A stretch of 64,000 nucleotides of DNA from contig OY848920.1 of NCBI GenBank assembly GCA_963693285.1, positions 3,609,135 through 3,673,134 on the forward strand. The letters are read 5' to 3'. The notes beneath the pieces are model-generated. The model was not told the DNA's origin, ran no database searches, and was given only the letters and a program-made list of their open reading frames with translations. Made by a program: the position numbers and the translations under genes. The stretch is from Xestospongia muta (lineage: Eukaryota; Porifera; Demospongiae; Haplosclerida; Petrosiidae). Shown here piece after piece: positions 57,110-64,000 of the stretch. Position 1 is the stretch's first letter. Each line of letters begins with the position of its first letter.

Positions 57110-57836
57110 TTAATAGACATAAGAGTTGTACTTTGGGTATTGAGTCCTGGGGGGTCTTTGGGTGAGACGTATCCCCCACTTCTTTTGGGTGGTGCATCTC
57201 TTGGGCAATGGGTGGACCATGTACTTGCTCCACCCAGTTATATCACCCAAGGACATGCCTCATTTCAGAATTAATAAGTGATTGGGGCTACCATTATTAA
57301 TTTAGGGATCATTTAGCTTGATTAACCCCTAAAAGTAGAGTCATGCATTTTAATGATTTTATGCGCCCAGCCTGGATCCTCCTCTTCCCATACTATACTG
57401 TTCTGGAAAGCAGGGACGCAATAGCAGAATATTCCTAATGTTTAAAGGAGGGTTTAAAAGCTAGCGTCAAAGCTAGAGCAACTATTATCATATCAGCATT
57501 AAACTAATGTTAAAATTGACTAGTACCATATAGTTATAATGAAAAGATTACAATTTAAGACCACTTTCTGCTTGGATTACTAACCTTCCCAAATATTCAG
57601 GTGTTCAACAATAGTGTATAGTATATACCCAACTAAGACCACCTTCTGTTACTTGGTATTAGTCATTGCATTGATTTCATTTGCTACAAGGATGTACACA
57701 TGTATTCTACTCTTGACTTGACAAAATCTTTAAAAAAGATTAACTTATGTGATAATATGCTTGTTTCTTTAGGCCTAGATGTAAATGTGACTAGAAACAT
57801 TGGATTACCAAAGTTTCCATACTATGGAGGTGTTCC

Positions 57837-57840
<4 letters not shown>
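57110..57840. other. 3' remainder of the recombinase element, then spacer
   Basis: 57120-57445 is richer in G and C (ggtgagacgtatcccccac, tggatcctcctcttccc) and continues the recombinase element. 57450-57840 is AT-rich with no gene recognised. Confidence 0.35.
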
Positions 57841-57878
<38 letters not shown>

Positions 57879-57920
57879 ATATGTATATGTATATGTATGC
57901 ATAAATGTATGCATGCATGT
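57841..57920 (+). repeat. (GT)n and TATG-rich microsatellite
   Basis: About 16 GT units at 57843-57875 followed by gtatatgtatatgtat and tgcatgcatgta runs. Confidence 0.95.
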
Positions 57921-60583
57921 ATTTATGTATATATATACATAGACACATTAAATTATGTTTTGTGAATACTGATAATCCAAACTAAAGGTGGTCCTAGACA
58001 GTTATCTTACAACTTTAAGTGTTACTAGTATAAGGTAGGTTTCTGATCGAACTTAAAAATTTGAAGTGCAATCCTCTTCCCAACACAGAAACTTGAACAC
58101 AACTCCTTTCCCAGTGATACAGTTGATCTTCAAGTATGGCCCAGTGAAACAGTCTGAATTTAAGACACATATTTAATGCTAGTGTTTAAGGTATAGCTGG
58201 TAAGGATCAGTGTTAAAATATGATCTAAGATTGTACTGCTGGGCTTCTGAAGAGCTCAGTTATATACAATAGAGTCAACTAATAGTATACATGTGGAATA
58301 GACAAAGAATGATCATTAATTATATACACTATATATCTTTGAAAGTTGATAAAAGTCCATTAGTTATTTCTTATTTGTCTCATTAATTTATAAGTATTAA
58401 TTTTCATTAAAAAATATCCCAAAATATATTTTGTGTCATATATGTTCAAATAAAGAGGTATTAATAACAATGGCCAAATTTAAAGCAAAGAAACAAATAG
58501 AGACAATGTTTAGTCTATTACAAACTATAGATGCAATTGAATTGTGTGTTGAGTATGACCACACCCACTACTTCTGCTGTAATAATCTTGTGCTACTTCA
58601 AATTCCATGAAACCTTTACAGTTAATGGTTATACTAGTAAAAAAAGATGGTGGTTATTTGGTTAGTCACTTTCACTTTTTTTTAGATGCGTAATTAAGTT
58701 TAGGAAAACTATTTTGATGATTGAAAATATGCATGCAGACGTTATATCCCTCAAGTTGATCTTGCAAGTGCTTGCTTTACTACATTTCAATACTCAAAAT
58801 TAAATAATTTTGGATATTACTTTATAGCTTAAAGCCTGATCTATCCAATCATATTGTTATTAAAGTTACTTACATCATAAGAATTTAAAAGTGTAACGTG
58901 ATAAAGACATTTACTTTGAACCTGCCCACACAAATTATATTTATCATAATTATAGTTGGACTTAATATATTAATGTGGTCTATACTACAAATACATGTAC
59001 TTACTGTTTGTTTGTTACATTTAAGTTAATAAAATATCTTGTAGTCTCTAGTGCCTTTATTTCATTCTACCCTATGTAAAAGATTATTACATTAACTACT
59101 TAAATAAACAATGTTCTAGCTACTGTTATATAGTTCTTCTAGTCAATTTTATTATGGAAAACTAAGAAATCATTAACTTTTTAAGTCTTATTAAAATTAT
59201 ATTATAAGAACTAAAACTTGAATTAAATGATATACCACATGTAGTTCTAAATTCCTCTACTCAAGTTTACCAGATTTACTTCATTGTATAAGGCAAACGA
59301 TGAAGTTCCATCACCTATGGTTAGAAGTGATTCATAACAGGAAACTGTTTATTGCATGAATACTGTTATACAGGCTAAAAGTATTAACATACCAATCATT
59401 GCTTTAAGAAGAATCATAACATAGACAATGCAGGGACAGGTAGGCTGGAGCTGTAGACAAGTCTGTGGTAAATATAAGTATATTCACGACACAAAAGGAA
59501 AAATGCATTGAAAACAAAAACCACAATACAAGGTCATTTCTTTGTATAAAATTTGTGAAATTCTAGTGAGTGCAACTTTGAAATAGCAACTTTGTTTTTA
59601 ATCATTCAAAAAATAAATATAAGTCTAGTATGAATGTTTAGAAACATTATAACCTTCTTTTAATTTTAGTGATATGTACCTTTTTGCATTTATGGCCTCA
59701 AATATGTGGTAAATAACAACTGTAGCATAAAGTGCAGCATAACTATTTTAGAATATATGTGATACCAGACTCTTCCTCTCAAAGTGAATGGGTGACAACA
59801 CCAGACTAGTCATTGAGCAAGAGAATGACAACACATTTTGATAACAATATTTCATAACTCACAAGGACAGGTGATCACATTAGGTACCTATAACTGCAAA
59901 GACTGTGACGTATGCTGATTTGGAACAAACAAATGTTTCCATTATCTAAATAGTGTTGATCAAAAATAATACAATTATATTTTTAACAGTTGTTCTCACT
60001 TACATTTTACGTAATAAATCAAGGGATATAAGAACAATCCCTCTCATAGTATAATTATAGTAGTTCTTATTGTGTGCATGACAACATAAAATAGCCCCAC
60101 CCTTAGTTCTACATCACCTGACAAGCACATGACTTGCTGCTCCAAACACAAGTCACCATGGCTGCCTGGACAGGATTTAGCTGACTTAGAGTCAACCATT
60201 TAGTACGTATATAACTAAAATAAACAATGAAATAGTTATGTAATATTCTTTTAATGCTGTACACATGTCATTTAATATAAGCATGGATATATTATGTGTA
60301 TCATTTCAAACATGGGTCTTGGTAGAGCTATGCACAGTCAAGTCTCATATCCAGACCTATGACGTTTCCCTGTTATTTGTAGGTTGGGTACGACAGCTTT
60401 TCTGTCTTCTTATTGGTCGTTGTCACAAAATTCAGTAATGGGTAATCTCCTTCATAGATAATTGGAGACAATCAGTATGAAAGTGTACATCAATGACTTT
60501 AAAAATTATAGTACATTAAGTTATAAGTGACTTGTTCTTTTATTCATTTAGAGTAGTTCAATGAGATATCTGAGTACAACATT
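57921..60583. other. AT-rich stretch, no gene recognised
   Basis: No family motif is seen. 60070-60200 and 60310-60460 are slightly GC-richer but show no clear gene. Confidence 0.35.
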
Positions 60584-60688
60584 AGGCCATTCCAATTAAA
60601 TTCATTGTTTTCCATTACCTGCCCACATGACACAGCCTCCTGCTTCATTATTAAGTTTTGTTCATTATTTTTGATTAAATTTGTTATA

Positions 60689-61714
60689 ATGGCTGATTTT
60701 GCCAATGTTTTGGTTTTTCTGCCGTCTTGTAAGAGAACGCTGATACCCTGGACGATTACTCAAATCCCAGAAGTTGAGTACATGTTTCTAGATTTCTTCA
60801 CCTCCGTAATACGGCCGAAAATACCTGGGTCGTCAGCTCGTACTTACGAACTATTGTCATCGAATGTTGGACCTCAGAAGGACTCTTTAGACCCTGTTGA
60901 TTCAGCATTGCTCATTCAGCCTGTCATATCATCTTTTAGCTGGTTTTTAAAGTATTGTGTATGTGTGAATGAGGAAACTGAAAGTATGACAACGTCTGTC
61001 TCACGTGAGTCAACAGTTAACACTTTTGATGTTTTAATTGACTCCGCCCGGCAAATGTATCTTCAGGAGCATCAACCACCTGACTCCAGTTTACAGCCAA
61101 ATTATACAATAACATCATAAGTTTTATGACATCAAAAGGGCTGAAGTTCAATGCTGATGAGGTAGATACATGATTTGTAAACCAGTTCGCTTACCGTCTC
61201 ATGTTTTTGGTTGTCTTCGGCATTTGCCACATCCTGTGCTAGGAGAAGATGGACATTATCTTTCTTTGTCTGAGGTTTTTAAAATGAATACAACAGGAGA
61301 GTTTCGTCCTTCTTTGCAAAAAAACTTCTAAATGTTGAGGCCTACCTTTCTATGCTAGTGTATAACAGGTTAAAAACTGTCAGTTAATGGTACAGTGCGA
61401 GAACTGTGAACTGTGAAATGTGGCGACACATCTCCAAGTTCAAACTCAAAACTACCCAAAAGCAGCAATTGCAGCAGCTTCTTGGCAACCTCTCGTACAT
61501 GTGTGGTTCAAAACTGAGTGACCTTAACTTGCCTGAAGAATTTTCTAATGTTGAAATACGTGATCATTGTAAAGATCCTATAGAAAAGTTATACTATTCG
61601 GCAAAATTTGAACGTATTTGTGTCTATTGTGGAGTAATTGAGCCTTACAGTGTTGAAGGCCAATATCCTCAATGTCAGGAATGTCAGCCATTGCCACCTA
61701 TCAAAAAGAAATAA
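60689..61714 (+). pseudogene. Transposon-encoded protein with C-terminal Cys4 finger, unknown family
   Basis: The N-terminal frame runs from ATG 60689 (MADFANVLVFLPSCKRTLIP) to 61120: a region with PEVEYMFLDFFTSVIRPK and TVNTFDVLIDSARQMYLQ. After frame breaks a middle part reads VRLPSHVFGCLRHLPHPVLG and NVEAYLSMLVYNRLKTVS (61180-61385). The C-terminal frame, 61406-61714, reads KFKLKTTQKQQLQQLLGN, LSYMCGSKLSDLNLPEEF, ICVYCGVIEPYS and YPQCQECQPLPPIKKK, a CxxC...CxxC zinc finger next to a basic tail. Since it lies between matching inverted repeats it is best read as the element's own protein. The function is unknown; the finger suggests nucleic-acid binding. Confidence 0.5.
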
Positions 61715-61739
61715 TCCAAATGTACTTAAGTACATAATA

Positions 61740-62220
61740 CATTTCTTTTTCTCCTCCTATATCTCTTATACTTTTTGCTCATATAAATGTTCCTTTTGTG
61801 TGGTCAGTATCATTCTCTGACTCTCTTTTATACAAAGTACCTTTTCTTATGTTCCCTCTATTGTACAATAAATACATTCTTTGGCTCTCTTATACTTATA
61901 CTCATTTTCATGTGTTCCTTCTGTTGTATAGTTATTCTCTGTTGTACAATCACATTCTCTGGCTGGATGAACTCCCAATATTAACATTCCTTGAATGTCT
62001 TATTCTCATTTCCCTCTGTTGTATGTTTATTTGTGTGCTCATTCTTTTGTACTGTAAAATTCTTTTCTGTCACTCTCTCTTCTGTTGTTTAGTGGTGTTT
62101 GTTATTTCTGTTTTGTTCAATGATGTGGGCATTATAATCGATTCATTGACGAACTCCAAGAATTTTGGATGGATTTCTGACAGTAAGCCACCATTAGAGG
62201 TCAAGTCTCAATTGTGACTA
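61740..62220 (+). repeat. T-rich degenerate repeat inside the transposon remnant
   Basis: Units of about 50-60 bases containing ttgtacaat, cattctctggct and tgttcctt recur several times with much divergence. The hydrophobic open frames across it (Leu, Phe, Cys-rich) are by-products of the composition. Confidence 0.5.
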
Positions 62221-62821
62221 AACAACCAATGCTGTGGTATGTAATAACGTTGCCAGAATGCGAAAATACAAACAATAATGAACACCACATTATTAATTAA
62301 TTGAAGCTGCCCGCCCGTGTAATGGGAAACAATGAATTTAATTGCAGTGGCCTTACTAACAGCTAGGAGCAGATGCATGACAAAATTATATCAATGGTCT
62401 ATAGTGACTAAGATGATAGGTTATTCGTCAACATTTCGTCTCAAAAATAAAGGGTATTTAATTTGGTACCATTATTATGTGATTACATGCAGTATGTGGC
62501 CTTAATCTCAAGCCAGCAGCTTTATTTAGTTTTTGTAAATTACAAAAAATTATAATAATTAGATTCCACCCTTAAATTGAATAAACCTTATATTAATAGC
62601 ATTACCAGACATACAGAGGTATGTGTATAAGACAATTTATTGTAAAATGCTAAATTATTACTAGTAATTAAATGGCATATGATCATTAGATTTTGATTTC
62701 CAACAAAAGAATGACATCCATTGTGATTTGTTAATAGTATGTACAGTATTTATCATTTATATTATAGGATTGTATTCTAGTGTATGAATTAGAAGAATAT
62801 ATACTCATGATTTGTTTTCAG

Positions 62822-63504
62822 CTGCTAATAAAAGAACGTCATTAGAGAAAGTAAATGAGGAACTAAAAAACTTTAAGGTAATTGATGGTTATTAATATAA
62901 CTTTTATTAAAACTCCTAATGTGTAATTTATAGTGAAGTACATGTAGATTGTATATGTGCTTGTACTGGTTTCAATTGTTGTTTTAAAATAATGGCTTTC
63001 TTTTGTAGAAACTAATGCAAGATTCACTAGCTCTCTCTGGTTTTATTAATAACCCTATCATCAGAAAAAAACAAAAACAAAGTAGGTAATAAGGATAAGT
63101 ATTTTTTTAACACTTATTCATCTGTAGCAGCTCTTAATTATGTTTTAAAAAGGAAGCAATATTCTGATCTCACTATATGAAGAGCCTCTTTGGTAAGTCC
63201 TTAATCCACAGTGACATATTATCTGTTATTGTTCTCATAATGATTTTACTGGTGTATTAGGTCAAAATAGTCATTTAACCAATGTCCCTGGAGTAAACAA
63301 AGTAATAATGAGTGTTTATAGAGGAGCAGTCAACAGTGTTGTCACTACTATGATAATATTCATTATAAGGTTATACGTGAGTTTTTATTTTATAAAACCA
63401 CTGAGTAATAAAAACAACAAAAATTGTGTATAATCATGTGTTTGATATTTACTTCTTTCTTACTCTCTTCCTTTTCCTAGACTGATCCCGCTCTTATACA
63501 TTGA
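62822..63504 (+). CDS. 3' exons of an unrecognised gene
   Basis: Four exons join without a stop. 62822-62877 (acceptor ttttcag, donor GTAATT) gives ANKRTSLEKVNEELKNFK. 63009-63081 (acceptor ttgtag, donor GTAGGT) gives KLMQDSLALSGFINNPII plus RKKQKQ. 63261-63376 (acceptor tattag, donor GTGAGT) gives SQNSHLTNVPGVNKVIMSVY and RGAVNSVVTTMIIFIIRLY. 63481-63504 (acceptor tcctag) gives TDPALIH and a TGA. Exon lengths 56, 73, 116 and 24 agree in phase at every border, which is hard to get by chance. The first exon looks coiled-coil; the third ends in a hydrophobic stretch that may be a membrane helix. Upstream exons are not found; a possible one lies at 62083-62168 but inside the transposon remnant. 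No family recognised. Confidence 0.55.
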
Positions 63505-64000
63505 TATGTTCACAGACAAAGATCAAGAAAATAGTTTAGTCAATGGAACAAGAATCATTGAGATAATAATTTATTTTATTATTTTATTAGATTATTGACA
63601 TATTATAGTTGTAATATGCAAGACAATTGCAAACAAATTTATCCAGTGGTTATTTATCATTGAAGTATACACTCCTCCCTGGTACCCTCCCACTTTTAAT
63701 ATTATTCCAATAAAAAAGTAAATGGAGCAAGTAAAGAAAGTTACATAATATTTGTATCATGTAACAAATGTTTCAAACTATAATGTAATAACAGTCCATA
63801 TAAAGTAGTTTAGTTAGCTAATTATTCACATCTGGAGAGCCCTAAATAGTCACATATTTCATTAGCTTTTGCTAAGTAACAGATGGCTAAGTTTTCAACC
63901 AGGTGTGGATTACTTGATATGAGTTTAACTTTATTTTCTCCCTAACTAGATTTTAAACCACTCAAAACATTGTAGGAACCTCTTACCTCATAGATGATCA
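63505..64000. other. AT-rich flank, no gene recognised
   Basis: 3' flank of the preceding gene; no coding motif seen up to the window end. Confidence 0.4.

Larger units (their letters stand above)
60584..62353 (+). mobile_element. DNA transposon remnant with about 35-base terminal inverted repeats
   Basis: The left end AGGCCATTCCAATTAAATTC, continuing ATTGTTTTCCATTAC, matches the reverse complement of the right end (AGGCCACTGCAATTAAATTC, continuing ATTGTTTCCCATTAC) at 32 of 35 positions, ending at 62353. The span is 1,770 bases and carries a decayed plus-strand protein with a Cys4 finger. I cannot assign a superfamily: no DDE motif is visible and the target duplication is not clear. The T-rich third (61740-62220) is a degenerate repeat of cttctgttgta / ctctctt-type units. 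Confidence 0.65.

Noticed and set aside
57700..57942. Plus-strand open frame of 80 codons
   Set aside because: Its C-terminal half is the translated GT microsatellite; the first half has no support.
61798..62217. Plus-strand open frame of 139 codons, hydrophobic
   Set aside because: Lies in the T-rich degenerate repeat; hydrophobicity follows from composition. Its last 25 codons could be an exon of the downstream gene but sit inside the transposon remnant.
1..64000. tRNA or rRNA genes
   Set aside because: I looked for conserved tRNA box sequences and rRNA-like GC-rich blocks and saw none I could support; a covariance-model scan would settle it.

Overview
The window looks like accessory sequence from an animal genome, most likely a demosponge (haplosclerid, Amphimedon-like). 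It is strongly AT-rich, introns are short (two are 52 bases), and the gene types fit: a metabotropic-glutamate-like class C GPCR, death-domain proteins with a 2A-like leader, a ZU5-like gene, and many animal-type mobile elements (Ty3, BEL/Pao, LINE, hAT-like, pogo-like, piggyBac-like, Mutator-like, tyrosine recombinase). The organism is inferred from these families and not read from a marker gene.

Layout: 1-2650 holds no recognisable gene. A Ty3-type LTR retrotransposon (2720-7135, minus strand, 5-base target duplication AATAT) sits inside the left arm of an older long inverted repeat whose right arm is 10448-10862. A decayed coding stretch lies around 12940-13615. From about 13940 to 25640 runs a satellite array with a monomer near 130-150 bases and a 1.13-kb higher-order repeat. 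A 5'-truncated BEL/Pao element (20921-23928), a hAT-like non-autonomous element (17361-17936) and three blocks of a second repeat family lie inside it.

From 26389 to 40140 is a cluster of sponge-type innate-immunity-like genes and transposon-derived genes. It holds a ZU5-like minus-strand gene, THAP and YqaJ-nuclease remnants, a C2H2-MULE-SWIM-PHD transposase gene interrupted by a pogo-like element, a gene with an N-terminal 2A-like leader followed by two death-domain-like segments and a coiled-coil tail, a second truncated MULE-SWIM-PHD copy, and the 3' end of another Ty3 element. The tail of the 2A/death-domain gene is repeated in damaged form at 29431-30104, so the cluster has been partly duplicated.

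The right third holds the class C GPCR (42422-45109), a TTAA-flanked element next to a truncated LINE (46266-48490), a decayed GTPase-like fragment (51395-51837), a secreted Ig-like protein (52941-53798, minus), a small three-exon Met/Gly-rich gene (55095-55625, minus), a tyrosine recombinase that has lost two catalytic arginines (56086-57104), a 1.77-kb terminal-inverted-repeat element carrying an unassigned Cys4 protein (60584-62353), and the phase-consistent 3' exons of an unrecognised gene (62822-63504).

The genes do not form an operon-like system. The best functional link is the 26-38 kb cluster, where ZU5-like, death-domain and coiled-coil modules typical of sponge signalling proteins are mixed with transposase modules. 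Many protein-like segments carry one-base frame breaks. These could be real decay or, at homopolymers, sequence errors; the GPCR and the Ig-like gene are open over long stretches, which favours real decay elsewhere.
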